Source: an uncultured Schlesneria sp. (GTDB taxonomy: Bacteria; Planctomycetota; Planctomycetia; Planctomycetales; Planctomycetaceae). Taken from it: a stretch of DNA of 64,000 nt. Within the stretch, counting starts at the first letter, position 1. Every line of letters begins with the position of its first letter. Location: assembly GCA_903834925.1 (NCBI GenBank), contig CAILLA010000187.1, forward strand, positions 1-64,000, read 5' to 3'. The notes beneath the pieces were generated by a model. That model saw only the letters and a list, made by a program, of their open reading frames with translations. It was not told the DNA's origin and did not search any database. Shown here piece by piece: positions 26,704-36,750 of the stretch. A program made the position numbers and the translations under genes.

Positions 26704-27258
26704 TCAGACACTTCCGCACCAGCTGAACCAGTCTCCAACGGCATCTTGAGCGTATGGCTCGAATGATTGACTCCAGCGGATGCTGGTATTCTGACCGTCT
26801 TTTCTGATGGCAGTCCCGATGATTGTTACAGTTACTGGAGCATGCCGCTTGAGCTCGTGGTCGTAGAACGATACGTGAACATCGCGAAATTCGGAGTGGC
26901 CCTTGAATTCCAAGTCCGTTTTGTCCAGTTGCGGAACAAAAGACTCGGGTGATTCGTCGTCATATTGGACCGTAACGGATTGAATTTCAATTCGATCATA
27001 CTCCTGGGACTTGTCGACGACGCGCCAGCGTATCACGTATGGCGGACGTGTGACGTCACAGTGTAGCAATGGTGGAATATCCACACTTCCAGCGAGTACC
27101 TGAATGAGTCCACTCGGGTAAAGATTTGCAGCAGAGGTCAAGCTCGTATCGGGCAGATCCTTAAGAAGTGCCGTTGGGTACGATCGTGCTGAAGTGATGG
27201 CGCAGCCGGCGGTCACCAGAAACAATAGCGGCAGTGTTCTCAAATTTAGCGAAGCCAT
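26704..27258 (-). CDS. Putative lipoprotein of unknown function
   Basis: This protein has 184 residues from ATG 27258, which places a short n-region (MASLNLRT) before a lipobox-like LFLVTAGC; Cys would be lipidated. An upstream in-frame ATG at 27312 would give 202 residues, and neither has a strong ribosome-binding site. The mature part is predicted mainly beta and contains IRWRVVDKSQEYDRIEIQ. No domain was recognised. It is divergent from the decayed toxin gene at 27486. Confidence 0.65.
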   Translation of the reverse strand: MASLNLRTLPLLFLVTAGCAITSARSYPTALLKDLPDTSLTSAANLYPSGLIQVLAGSVDIPPLLHCDVTRPPYVIRWRVVDKSQEYDRIEIQSVTVQYDDESPESFVPQLDKTDLEFKGHSEFRDVHVSFYDHELKRHAPVTVTIIGTAIRKDGQNTSIRWSQSFEPYAQDAVGDWFSWCGSV

Positions 27259-27485
27259 TTCCGACTGCGTCTCCGACGAAGATTTCACTCCTTCGCGAGA
27301 ATGTGCTGTCATTTATCATGAGATCACCGTTCCGGCAATTCGCCATTGGGCCATTTCTGTGAGCATCAACAATTTCAGAAGAAACGCTATTCGGAATCGG
27401 CAGTTTCCACCGGTGCCATCGTTTAAAGAATTTGAGTATTGGGACACGGCACTTTCGAATAGCGCAACAGGGAGGAGATTCTCGA

Positions 27486-27649
27486 ATGAGCATCCTGCTC
27501 GACACTGACATTTGTTCGACGTATCTGAAGAATTACAAACAAGTGATTCACGTGTGGTATTGGTTCACATCCTCGCTATGGTATCGCACAACACTAAGGA
27601 CTACGCCAACATTCCGTGGTTGATGCTCGAAGACTGGCTGGTTCCCTGA
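27486..27649 (+). pseudogene. Internally deleted vapC-like PIN toxin
   Basis: A good ribosome-binding site (GGGAGGAG) and ATG 27486 begin MSILLDTDICSTYLKNYK, the canonical N-terminus of VapC-family PIN ribonucleases with its first catalytic Asp. After about 23 codons the frame is lost, and another frame then reads MVSHNTKDYANIPWLMLEDW with a stop at 27647-27649, the canonical PIN C-terminus. Around 80 central residues are missing, so this is a toxin inactivated by deletion. No antitoxin gene precedes it; upstream is the divergent lipoprotein gene. Confidence 0.75.
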
Positions 27650-27810
27650 GAAAAAGCTGGGGAATAAGTCCAATGCTTTAGGAATTGCCGTCGTCGATTG
27701 CCTTTTTCGGGCGGCCTCGGGGGCGAAATGTGGATTCGAGTCCGAGTTGTCTGGAGGCGTCAGCCCGACAGTTCGTGATGATGGCCTTACCGACTCGCCC
27801 ACTTGAATTA

Positions 27811-28067
27811 AAACAGCCCCACAATCGGGCGACCGTGTTCAACAAGTCTTCGCGGGTGATTGAGCGTGTCGCGATATTCGGTCTCGGAATCGATGCCAAG
27901 AGCGTGATGGATCGTTGCCAGAAGGTCGTAAGGGTGGACCGCGTTTGACTTTGGCCATCCGCCGAACCGATCAGAATAAGCGATGAAACGCAAAGTCCAC
28001 CTGCGAAAAATATGGGTATGCGATGGCGAAGTCGGTTGAAGTCGCGCGAACTCGCTCGAACTGTTAA
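27811..28067 (-). pseudogene. DUF1501 C-terminal remnant
   Basis: The minus strand reads SEFAR, degenerate sequence, then YSDRFGGWPKSNAVHPYDLL, ATIHHALGID and PRRLVEHGRPIVGLF before a stop. These correspond to the C-terminal third of DUF1501 proteins, where the blocks GEFGRTP and D-R-x-GGWP are usual. The AGGG glycine loop survives only in another frame (PIFFAGG), implying indels. A stop upstream closes the frame. This is a dead paralogue of the DUF1501 genes at 5188 and 46166. Confidence 0.65.
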
Positions 28068-28187
28068 ATCAAATCTCAAGTAACATCCACGGCTCGCGTG
28101 GATGTCGAAAATGGATTTCATCCATTATGAACCCTTCTTCAAATCTTCATCAATTCTTCATCATTTCCCTCAGGTTGGTAACCCAAC

Positions 28188-30383
28188 ATGATTGAAGACT
28201 ACAATCCGATTGTCTCGGCTCGCCGTGGCAAAGCGGAACGTGGCAGACTTTTCATGAACGAATCGCAACATCTTTTGATCTCGGACGATATGAACTCGAA
28301 CGGCGACACATCGGCGCGAGCGTGGTTGCAAACGCTGACGGCAGAGACAACGCTCGGCGGAATTCCGTCGTTTGAAGTTACCGTTTCTCCGGAAATGTTG
28401 ACCAGCGTCGTAGATCGGGAACTCGGGTCGGCCCCTGATGTTCCTGGCGTGGTGATTGCCTCAGGCACCGAACTCTTGGGGATGATTTCTCGCCCGATGC
28501 TTTTCGCTCAACTGTCGCGACCGTTTGGACAAGAGTTATATTTGAAGCGCCCGATTCGATTATTGCTCGAAGCCGAACGGAGCGAGCCTCTTGTTCTACC
28601 GAGCAATATGCTCGTCAGCGAAGCGGCTCATACGGCGCTGCATCGTCCGGCAGACCGAGTCTACGAACCGGTTGTCGTCCGGGACGTGAGCGAGTTTCGG
28701 TTACTTGATGTGCATACATTGCTGATCGCACAGTCTCAATTGTTAGCACTCGCAAACGAAACGATTCGGTCTCAGGCTGATGTTGCCGAGGCGGCTAATC
28801 GAGCGAAAAGTCTCTTTCTGGCCAATATGAGTCACGAGATTCGGACGCCGCTAACCGCGATTCTGGGATTTGCGGAAAACCTGCTTAACCCCGACTGCAC
28901 CACCGAGGAACGAACGGAAGCAACCGAGACAATCCTGCGGAATGGGCATCACCTATTGCAATTGATCAATGACATCCTGGATCTTTCGAAGATCGAAGCC
29001 GAACGGTTAGAGACTGAGCGATTACGGTTCTCACCTGGCGAATTGGCGGCGGATGTCATTTCGGTGATGCGAGTCCGAGCCGACTCGAAACAGATTGGGC
29101 TGACATTGAGCTACGACGGCCCGATTCCGGATTCGATCGAAAGCGACCCCACTCGACTGCGTCAGATCCTGATGAATCTGATCAGTAATGGGATTAAGTT
29201 TACAGAACAGGGGCGAGTCAGCCTGCGAATGAGCATGCGCGATGCAAATGGGGATCTCTGTCGATCAACAAATCAAGATGATCAACTGTGGCTACAGTGC
29301 GAGGTCGTGGATACTGGAATCGGAATGTCGAATGAGCAACTCGCCCGGTTATTCTCGCCGTTTATGCAAGCTGACGAATCGATGGCGAGGCGTTTTGGGG
29401 GTACGGGTCTGGGCCTTTCGATCAGCCGTCGACTGGCCAGATTGCTGGGCGGCGACATCGACGCCACAAGCCAAAAGGGTGTCGGCAGCACGTTTCGTGT
29501 GCAAATTGATGCGGGTTCAAACGGCGATGTGAAATGGCACGACCGCCCATCGTCGATTGGACAACTGGCACCTCCCGTTGTTCGATCAACGGATGTCAAA
29601 TTGTCAGGTCGCATTCTGTTGGCGGAAGATGGACCCGATAATCAGCTATTAATTGGTTCGTTCCTTCGCAAACAGGGGGCCGATGTCACGATCGTCGATA
29701 ACGGGCGAAAGGCTGTTGATGCGGCACTCGCATCAATGACCGATGGCAATCCCTTCCGAATTGTGTTGATGGATATGCAGATGCCGATTCTGGATGGGTA
29801 CGCTGCCACCAGTGAACTTCGTGAGCAAGGCTGGACACGACCGATCCTGGCTTTGACAGCAAATGTCATGCAGGGAGACCGCCAGAAATGTACGGATGCG
29901 GGCTGCGATGATTTTGCCGCCAAGCCCATCAACCGAACGGAATTGATCGAACAGATTCAAGCATTGATTTCAAAGCCGACAGAGGTCTTAACGACCCCTG
30001 AATTCGCGACCGGCGTCGTCGAAACGCCTGTCATCACAGGAGACTCTTTTGATCATGTTGCTGCTCTTGAGCGTGTCGATGGAGACGAAGAACTGCTTCT
30101 CCAAATCGCCGAGATGTTCGTTCAGATTTGTCCAGAATGGCTCGAAAACTTGCAGCTTCACTTAAATGATCGAGATCAACCTGCGGCTCGTCGTATGGCT
30201 CATTCGCTCAAATCTTCCGCTGATAACGTTGGTGGCCATCAGGCTTGTGCTTTGATGGCCCGGCTGGAAGAAACTGTTGCCGACGGCCGTCTCGACGAGG
30301 CCCTGTCGATGTGGCCTGAATGTCGCGGACAATATGCCCGATTGCTGGAAGCGGTTTCGGGATTTCTCGGGAAGAAAAGCTAA
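28188..30383 (+). CDS. Hybrid sensor histidine kinase (HisKA-HATPase-REC-HPt)
   Basis: This 731-residue soluble hybrid kinase has an N-terminal sensor-like region (about 50-190) of unknown ligand, possibly CBS-like. HisKA carries the phospho-acceptor His216 in MSHEIRTPLTAILGF. HATPase follows with the N box LMNLISNGIKF, the G1 box DTGIGM and GGTGLGLSIS. The receiver domain has Asp529 in VLMDMQMPILDG, and the C-terminal HPt has His672 in RRMAHSLKSSADNVGG. All relay residues are intact, implying a His-Asp-His phosphorelay. There is no membrane helix. No separate response regulator is encoded nearby, so the output partner is elsewhere. A start at ATG 28254 cannot be excluded. Confidence 0.95.
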   Translation: MIEDYNPIVSARRGKAERGRLFMNESQHLLISDDMNSNGDTSARAWLQTLTAETTLGGIPSFEVTVSPEMLTSVVDRELGSAPDVPGVVIASGTELLGMISRPMLFAQLSRPFGQELYLKRPIRLLLEAERSEPLVLPSNMLVSEAAHTALHRPADRVYEPVVVRDVSEFRLLDVHTLLIAQSQLLALANETIRSQADVAEAANRAKSLFLANMSHEIRTPLTAILGFAENLLNPDCTTEERTEATETILRNGHHLLQLINDILDLSKIEAERLETERLRFSPGELAADVISVMRVRADSKQIGLTLSYDGPIPDSIESDPTRLRQILMNLISNGIKFTEQGRVSLRMSMRDANGDLCRSTNQDDQLWLQCEVVDTGIGMSNEQLARLFSPFMQADESMARRFGGTGLGLSISRRLARLLGGDIDATSQKGVGSTFRVQIDAGSNGDVKWHDRPSSIGQLAPPVVRSTDVKLSGRILLAEDGPDNQLLIGSFLRKQGADVTIVDNGRKAVDAALASMTDGNPFRIVLMDMQMPILDGYAATSELREQGWTRPILALTANVMQGDRQKCTDAGCDDFAAKPINRTELIEQIQALISKPTEVLTTPEFATGVVETPVITGDSFDHVAALERVDGDEELLLQIAEMFVQICPEWLENLQLHLNDRDQPAARRMAHSLKSSADNVGGHQACALMARLEETVADGRLDEALSMWPECRGQYARLLEAVSGFLGKKS

Positions 30384-30494
30384 AAGACTTTCGAATCTGT
30401 CGCAGATGCAGAGAGAAATCCTCGCGAACGGTGACATTGCACTGTTAAGCTCATACCTTATCTCATTTTCAGGACCATTTTTTAAGATTGCACT

Positions 30495-31745
30495 ATGACC
30501 TGTTTCGTCGGCCAACGTTTTCGCCTCGGCCTGGGACTGATTTTGTTTACGGTTGGTTGCCAACCTGCATCTATGACTCCCTCAAAACAGACCGCTCCCT
30601 CAAAAGTTACGGGGGCCGTCAAGGAAGATACGCTTACGACTGTCGAATTGACTGAAGAAGCCGAGAAACGGCTTGGCATTGAGACTGCGGCCATCGAAAT
30701 GCGCTCATTGCCTCAGCATCGTACTTATGGCGGCGAGGTGACCCTGCCAACGGATGCCACCATCACGGTATCAGCCACTGTTGCAGGACTGCTGCAATTG
30801 CCAGATGGGGCCAAAGCAGCCAGATCAGGCGCCGTTGTCGTCGGAAAGCAGCCAATCTTGACGCTACTCCCGTTGGTTCTGACTCCGTCAGACCGAACGG
30901 CTCTGGCGATGGCACGAAATGGAGTCGCGACTCAGCGTGCAGACGCAGCGGGACTTGTCCAACAGGCTCAAACCCAAGTCGACGCGGCTCGGATTGCGCT
31001 CAATCGCGCTGAACGGTTAGACAAAGACGGTGCGGGAAGTAAACGGGTCGTTGACGAGGCCAAGGCGCAACTGACGTTGAGCGAAAAGGCGTTGGAGGCG
31101 GCGATTTCGCGAAAAAAGATCGTCGACGAAACGCAGTTGGATGAAGAATCAAACATTGACCAGAAACCCCTTGTGATCGAAGCGCCTCAAGCGGGGATTG
31201 TTCGAGCGATGCATGCGCTTCCCGGCGAAGTCGTCATGGCAGGGGCGCCACTCTTCGAGATTATGAATACAGAAACGCTTTGGATTCGTGTCCCGGTGTA
31301 CGTCGGTGAGACCGATGGCCTGGCGATCGATCAACCTGCCACGATTGGCGAACTGGCGTCACGTCCAGGTCAAGAACGAGTTAAGGCCGAACCACTTGCC
31401 GCCCCTCCCACAGCAACCGCATTGGCGTCGACCGTGGATCTCTACTATTCAATTCCAAATCCTGAGGGAAAACTACGACCGGGGCAGCGCGTCAGCGTCC
31501 AACTGCCACTTCGCACCGATAAGGAACAACGGGCCATTCCCTGGTCGGCTGTCGTTCAGGATATTCACGGCGGATCTTGGATCTACGAGCGACGGTCCGA
31601 TCGCAAATTTATTCGGCGGCGGGTTCAGGTGAAACAGGTGGTTGATCAATGGGCGGTCCTCGAACAGGGGCCTCCCGTCGGTACGACAATTGTCGTGACG
31701 GGAGTCGCCGAAGTCTTTGGCACGGAATTCTGGGTTCAGAAATAA
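30495..31745 (+). CDS. RND efflux periplasmic adaptor (HlyD/CusB-like lipoprotein)
   Basis: This 416-residue membrane-fusion protein links an inner-membrane RND pump to an outer-membrane channel. The N-terminus carries a lipobox (LILFTVGC). It then shows the barrel and lipoyl halves typical of CusB/CzcB adaptors (RTYGGEVTLP, VIEAPQAGIVRAMHALPGEV) around an Ala-rich coiled coil (about 140-210), and ends in a membrane-proximal domain. The RND pump gene follows 72 bases downstream, so the two form an operon. No metal-binding His/Met cluster was identified, so the substrate is unassigned. Confidence 0.92.
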   Translation: MTCFVGQRFRLGLGLILFTVGCQPASMTPSKQTAPSKVTGAVKEDTLTTVELTEEAEKRLGIETAAIEMRSLPQHRTYGGEVTLPTDATITVSATVAGLLQLPDGAKAARSGAVVVGKQPILTLLPLVLTPSDRTALAMARNGVATQRADAAGLVQQAQTQVDAARIALNRAERLDKDGAGSKRVVDEAKAQLTLSEKALEAAISRKKIVDETQLDEESNIDQKPLVIEAPQAGIVRAMHALPGEVVMAGAPLFEIMNTETLWIRVPVYVGETDGLAIDQPATIGELASRPGQERVKAEPLAAPPTATALASTVDLYYSIPNPEGKLRPGQRVSVQLPLRTDKEQRAIPWSAVVQDIHGGSWIYERRSDRKFIRRRVQVKQVVDQWAVLEQGPPVGTTIVVTGVAEVFGTEFWVQK

Positions 31746-31817
31746 GCGAACTGACAATCGTCCTTTTCGATCGCATGGTGCCGTTACCCTGAAAACCGTT
31801 GACCGTTGGAATTTCTT

Positions 31818-34800
31818 ATGAATTGGCTTGTTTCCACATCATTAAAACTTCGAGTGATGGTGCTTGCCGCATCGATCGTGCTTGTTGTCGTCGGAACGCT
31901 CACGCTCAGGACTGCCCCGCTGGATGTCTTTCCCGAATTCGCCGAACCATTAGTTGAAATCCAGACTGAGGCTCCTGGTTTATCGACGGAAGAGGTTGAA
32001 AGCCTGATTACGATCCCGCTCGAAAACGGACTGAAAGGAACACCCTGGCTCAAGACGTTGAGATCAAAATCCGTGCTGGGATTGTCGTCCGTCGTCCTGA
32101 TTTTTCCGCGAGGAACGGACCTTGTCCGCGCACGCCAGTTCGTGCAAGAACGACTGGCAATGGAGGCGAGCCGGTTACCTGTCGTAGCCCACGCACCGGT
32201 GATGCTTTCGCCGTTATCGTCGACCAGTCGCGTGCTGAAAATCGGCGTGACTTCGAAAACGATGACTCAGATGGAAATCAGCGAGCTTGCCAAATGGACG
32301 ATTCGACCGAACCTGATGGCAATTCAAGGGGTGGCCAACGTCGCGATCTGGGGTCAACGAGATCGTCAACTGCAAGTGCTAGTCGACCCTGAACAATTAA
32401 GGGCTCACTCTGTGACGCTTGATGCGGTTCAGCGTGCGGTAGCCGACAGTGTAGCACTCAGTGGCGGCGGATTTGTCGATACACCCAACCAGAGGATCGC
32501 TGTCCGACAAATGACGGGAGTCGACAACCCGGAGGATTTAGGTGCGGCGATCGTGGATTATCGATCCGGTTCGCCAATCTTGCTGCGAGATGTCGCCAAG
32601 ATCGTGGAAGGTCATCCACTGCCGATCGGGGACGCGGTCATTAATGATGGACCGGGATTATTACTGATTGTCGAAAAGCAACCGTGGGGCAACACGCTTG
32701 AGGTGACTCAAAAAGTCGAAGCTGCACTGGAAGAACTTCGCCCGGGACTGAAGGGGGTCGACATTGATCCGACAATTTTTCGCCCGGCAACATTCATTGA
32801 ACGATCATTACACAATTTGCGCCATGCTATGGGTGTTGGCTGTCTGCTTGTGATCATCATCCTGCTGGTGTTTCTGTTCGACTGGCGAACATCATTGATC
32901 AGTCTGACGGCAATTCCGTTATCGTTGATTGCAGCGGCTTTGGCTCTCTATTACACGGGATCAACGATTAACACCATGGTGATTGCCGGACTGGTGATCG
33001 CTCTGGGCGAAGTGGTTGATGACGCCATTATCGATGTGGAAAATATTCTTCGACGCCTGACGCTGAATCGAACCCTTGAGAAACCCTTGTCTCCCTTTCA
33101 AGTGGTCCTTCAAGCGTCGCTGGAAGTACGTAGCGCCGTTGTCTACGCCAGTCTGATCGTGACGTTGGTGTTCTTGCCCGTCTTGTTTCTGGATGGGATT
33201 TCGGGGGCGTTCTTTAGACCACTGGCGATTGCGTACATTCTGGCGATCCTTGCATCGCTACTGGTCGCTTTGACCGTGACCCCCGCGCTCTCGTTGATGC
33301 TATTGCCGGGTTCCACAAAGGAACGACACGAAGCACCACTTGCTCAATTCTTGAAGCGTATTTACGGCAGCATCCTTCCATTCTGTATCACGAAGCCAGT
33401 TCTGGCGATCGGCCTGATCATCGCCATGTTCGTCTCTACGGGATTCGGAGCCTTGAAGCTGGGGCAAGAACATCTTCCCAGTTTCAAAGAGACTGACTTC
33501 TTGATGCACTGGGTCGAAAAGCCAGGGAGTTCACTGGAATCGATGCAACGAATCACCGTTCAAGTCAGCCGTGAGTTGCGTGCGATTCCCGGCGTTCGCA
33601 ATTTTGGTTCGCATATTGGTCGAGCTGAAGTGGCGGACGAAGTCGTCGGCCCAAACTTTACAGAGCTCTGGATCAGTGTTGATCCCGACGTGAATCTGGA
33701 CAAGACCATCGTCAAGATCGAGGAAGTCATTAATGGCTATCCTGGTCTGAAGCGGGACGTGCTCACTTACCTGAAGGAACGAATTAAAGAAGTCTTGTCA
33801 GGCGCGGGGGCCAGTATTGTAGTCCGAGTTTACGGGACTGACCTGACGGTGCTTCGGGCCAAAGCTCAAGAGGTCTACGCCACGATGAATCAGGTGAAGG
33901 GGGTTAAAGACTTGCAGGTGGAATCCCAAGTACTCGTCCCGCAAATACAAGTACGACTTCGACCCGATGCGGTGACTCGTTTCGGTCTGACAGCAGGTCA
34001 AATTCGCCGGGCTGTAGCGACGCTCATCAAAGGGACCAAAGTTGGAGAAATCTACGGAGATCAGAAGAGCACCGACGTCGTCGTCTGGGGAACTCCCGAA
34101 TTGCGAACGGATATTTCTTCGCTTCAAGGGATTCTGATCGATGTTCCAAACGGAGGAGGCCAGGTTCCGCTAGGAGATCTGGCTGACATTCTGGTCGCGC
34201 CCGCTCCCAACGAAATCAAGCATGAAAAGGCTTCACGACGAATCGACATCACCTGCAATGTCAAAGATCGGGATCTTGGTTCGGTCGCTCAGGAAATTGA
34301 AGAAGCTGTGAAGAAACTTGATTTTGATCAAGGGTATCACCCCGAGTTCTTAGGTGAATACGCAGCGTTGGCCGAATCTCGGTTACGACTGATCGCGCTT
34401 GGCTTGCTATCCATGATCGGCATCTTGCTGCTTCTACACGTCGATTTTCGATCCTGGAAATTAACGGCCATCGTGTTTTTGACGCTGCCGTTCGCTCTTT
34501 TCGGCGGTGTCGCCGGAGTCCTGCTAGACAATCGGATTGTCTCACTCGGCTCAATGGTTGGATTCGTAACAGTGCTCGGCATCGCGGCTCGCAATGGCAT
34601 CATGCTGGTCAGTCACTATCGACACCTGGAAGAACAGGAAGGCGAACCGTTTGGTGCGGCACTTGTTCAACGAGGTTCCGAAGAACGCCTGGCGCCGATC
34701 TTGATGACCGTCCTGGCAACGGGTCTGGCATTGGTCCCACTCGTCTGGGGAGGTAATCTTCCCGGTCACGAAATCGAATATCCGATGGCGATCGTGATCC

Positions 34801-34892
34801 TCGGCGGACTGGTCACATCGACAATTCTCAACCTGTTCTTGCTGCCACCGATTTATCTCGCATTTGGTCGGGTCAAACGACACGAAGAGTAG
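31818..34892 (+). CDS. RND heavy-metal-type efflux pump (CusA/CzcA family)
   Basis: This 1024-residue, twelve-helix proton-driven transporter is of normal family length. ATG 31818 is chosen (GGA seven bases upstream) rather than TTG 31806. Features include the first helix [18 protein letters not shown], the duplicated periplasmic porter domains, and helix 4 with [19 protein letters not shown], which matches the heavy-metal-efflux (HME) subgroup. The second half repeats the helix bundle, ending [20 protein letters not shown]. With the upstream adaptor it should form two thirds of a tripartite pump. No TolC/CusC-type outer-membrane gene is adjacent. Metal specificity is not evident. Confidence 0.94.
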   Translation: MNWLVSTSLKLRVMVLAASIVLVVVGTLTLRTAPLDVFPEFAEPLVEIQTEAPGLSTEEVESLITIPLENGLKGTPWLKTLRSKSVLGLSSVVLIFPRGTDLVRARQFVQERLAMEASRLPVVAHAPVMLSPLSSTSRVLKIGVTSKTMTQMEISELAKWTIRPNLMAIQGVANVAIWGQRDRQLQVLVDPEQLRAHSVTLDAVQRAVADSVALSGGGFVDTPNQRIAVRQMTGVDNPEDLGAAIVDYRSGSPILLRDVAKIVEGHPLPIGDAVINDGPGLLLIVEKQPWGNTLEVTQKVEAALEELRPGLKGVDIDPTIFRPATFIERSLHNLRHAMGVGCLLVIIILLVFLFDWRTSLISLTAIPLSLIAAALALYYTGSTINTMVIAGLVIALGEVVDDAIIDVENILRRLTLNRTLEKPLSPFQVVLQASLEVRSAVVYASLIVTLVFLPVLFLDGISGAFFRPLAIAYILAILASLLVALTVTPALSLMLLPGSTKERHEAPLAQFLKRIYGSILPFCITKPVLAIGLIIAMFVSTGFGALKLGQEHLPSFKETDFLMHWVEKPGSSLESMQRITVQVSRELRAIPGVRNFGSHIGRAEVADEVVGPNFTELWISVDPDVNLDKTIVKIEEVINGYPGLKRDVLTYLKERIKEVLSGAGASIVVRVYGTDLTVLRAKAQEVYATMNQVKGVKDLQVESQVLVPQIQVRLRPDAVTRFGLTAGQIRRAVATLIKGTKVGEIYGDQKSTDVVVWGTPELRTDISSLQGILIDVPNGGGQVPLGDLADILVAPAPNEIKHEKASRRIDITCNVKDRDLGSVAQEIEEAVKKLDFDQGYHPEFLGEYAALAESRLRLIALGLLSMIGILLLLHVDFRSWKLTAIVFLTLPFALFGGVAGVLLDNRIVSLGSMVGFVTVLGIAARNGIMLVSHYRHLEEQEGEPFGAALVQRGSEERLAPILMTVLATGLALVPLVWGGNLPGHEIEYPMAIVILGGLVTSTILNLFLLPPIYLAFGRVKRHEE

Positions 34893-34938
34893 CGAACATT
34901 TGCAATGCTGGAAACGGAACCAGCGGCAGGGCCCGTTC

Positions 34939-36231
34939 TTAAATCACGCGAGCGACAATCATGGTCCTGTCGTCGTCAGCGGGTCGACCGTTGGCAAACA
35001 ATTCAACCGCTCCCAATACCGATTTCATCAAGGCATCTGCTTGCAACGAGCATTTTTCCAATTCGTCATCCAATCGATTTGTTCCAAAAAAAGCACCGTC
35101 AATACTCTGGGCTTCGGTAATGCCATCGGTATAGATGATGATCTGGTCTCCCCGCTGAAGCTGTAACTGAGACTCTTCGTACGCTGTTTCGTCGATGACA
35201 CCGAGTGGAAGTCCACCCGCTTGATCGAGAGAGAGCAATGAACCATCCTGGCATCGCTTGAGCCGTGGCGGGTTGTGTCCGGCACAGGCATACGTCAACA
35301 CACGGCTTTTAGGATTGTAGATGCCGTAAAACGCGGTAACAAAGGTTGCATTCAGGCCGACGTACTTTGAAGACAGGTGGCCATTCAGGTAGTCGAGTAA
35401 CTTCCCTGGCGGAAGCGGCGGTCCTGGATGTGTATGGGCGATGCAATGAGTGACCGCCATGAGTACGGCTGCTGGAGTACCGTGGCCGCTGACGTCGGCA
35501 ATGAAAATCCCCCATTGGCCATCGGGCATGGGAAAGAAGTCATAGTAGTCACCTCCCGCACGTTGGGCTGGTTGATAATACGAAGCCAAATCAAGCGTGG
35601 GGATTTTTGGCAATTCAGCTGGTAACAATGAACGTTGAATCTGACCGACAATTTTCATCTCGCGATCAAGATCATGGTACGCTCGGCCCAATTCTTCTTT
35701 CAGGACCAGATTGTTTGTTGCACGTCCAAAGAGATTGCTACGCCAAACGATGTCAGGAATCTGCTCGGGATCGAAACCGTTCGCTTCTCGCTGCAACATG
35801 ATCACCATGTTCATTGACACCCCTTGGTCGTACATCGGGATCGCGAGTAATGATCGGTGCCCTGCCAGGAATTCGTTGGCGGGCTCATCGGCTGATAATT
35901 CAAGGTCTTCGATTAACACCGTTTCATTGCCATGAATCAACCGTGCGAGCAGACCTCCTTCCAATAGTGGCAGACGATCCTTTTCCCGCCAGGGATTCAC
36001 GTCATCCGCCCAGGTTGTACTGCGAGTGATTCGATAAAAAGGAGCTTCTAACCCTCTTCGACTGAGCGAGATTCGGCGATCGACCAAGAGGAGTTGCTGA
36101 ATCTTCTCGCCGTACGAACGGACCATTTCTTGCGGATCGGTATGACGGCTCATGTCTCGCATCATGTCGGCGATCACTTCCAGACGTTGCTGCCAGGTCG
36201 TCGGTTTCGTTTCCGATTTTTCATTCGTCAT
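34939..36231 (-). CDS. GAF-SpoIIE (PP2C-type) serine phosphatase, RsbU-like
   Basis: This 430-residue cytoplasmic protein has a GAF-like sensory region at about 15-190 (LLARLIHGNETVLIEDLEL, RSLLAIPMYDQG). A short helical linker (about 190-210, LDREMKIVGQIQRSLLP) precedes a SpoIIE/PP2C phosphatase domain. The metal-ligand motifs are present: GGDYYDFF, IADVSGHGTPAAVLMA, YTDGITEA and DDRTMI. Such proteins dephosphorylate anti-sigma-factor antagonists in partner-switching cascades. No antagonist or anti-sigma kinase gene is adjacent. It converges on the RND pump with only 46 bases between the genes. Confidence 0.94.
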   Translation of the reverse strand: MTNEKSETKPTTWQQRLEVIADMMRDMSRHTDPQEMVRSYGEKIQQLLLVDRRISLSRRGLEAPFYRITRSTTWADDVNPWREKDRLPLLEGGLLARLIHGNETVLIEDLELSADEPANEFLAGHRSLLAIPMYDQGVSMNMVIMLQREANGFDPEQIPDIVWRSNLFGRATNNLVLKEELGRAYHDLDREMKIVGQIQRSLLPAELPKIPTLDLASYYQPAQRAGGDYYDFFPMPDGQWGIFIADVSGHGTPAAVLMAVTHCIAHTHPGPPLPPGKLLDYLNGHLSSKYVGLNATFVTAFYGIYNPKSRVLTYACAGHNPPRLKRCQDGSLLSLDQAGGLPLGVIDETAYEESQLQLQRGDQIIIYTDGITEAQSIDGAFFGTNRLDDELEKCSLQADALMKSVLGAVELFANGRPADDDRTMIVARVI

Positions 36232-36376
36232 TTTCTCTGTTCCTGCTGCCGAAATGATTCTCAGACAGTTTCGTCCTGTTCGCTCAATCGTCTGCCAATC
36301 CCCGTGGATGACTCATTGATTCTTACAGCGACACCGTTCCCTGTCACGCAGCAATCCAGAGAGGCTATGCCTCTGA

Positions 36377-36550
36377 CCAAAGTCGCCATCTTCGCACCGC
36401 GTGATGAGCATTGTTCGAGAACCATGCAAATACCAATTCGCATAATATTCGAAATAGAAATCTAAAGGGAAAATTTGTTACGACGCTTAGGCAACGCCTG
36501 AATCATTTCCGACGGAGGCTCATCAAGCGGAGCGACGATGTCTACTTTGG
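36377..36550. mobile_element. MITE-like element, copy 2 (diverged)
   Basis: Ends CCAAAGTCGCCATC and GATGTCTACTTTGG are inverted copies with several mismatches. The interior shares TTGTTCGAGAACC, CCAATTCGCAT, GGCAACGC and TTTCCGACG with copy 1 at 21062-21232. It lies in the 519-base divergent region between the SpoIIE gene and the alcohol dehydrogenase gene and is non-coding. Confidence 0.7.
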
Positions 36551-36559
36551 AAGAAATCC

Positions 36560-36588
36560 TGAAACTTGACTCGTTGAGTCAAGTTTCA
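36560..36588. promoter_or_regulatory. Perfect 13-bp palindrome upstream of the alcohol dehydrogenase
   Basis: TGAAACTTGACTC and its exact inverse surround a 3-base loop (GTT). It has no U-tract and lies in a divergent promoter region about 160 bases before the dehydrogenase start, so an operator is as plausible as an RNA hairpin. It directly follows MITE copy 2. Confidence 0.45.
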
Positions 36589-36750
36589 AACTCAATGGAG
36601 TCTAACAATGTAGCCCGATCGTTCAGCAACAGGAAAGCAGAATGCCTGGCAAATAGGCTCATAGAATTGCCGATCACCTGAGGATGTCTATGATTGTCAC
36701 TCGTGCTCGCATATCGAAGGATTTCCTGGCTTAACAAGAAAGACAGCCCC

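Noticed and set aside
27678-28121. 147-codon minus-strand frame
   Set aside because: It only partly overlaps the DUF1501 remnant, in a shifted frame, and otherwise has no recognisable protein sequence.
34939-36231. Dense overlapping plus-strand frames opposite the SpoIIE gene
   Set aside because: They lack ribosome-binding sites and family motifs, whereas the minus-strand phosphatase is complete.
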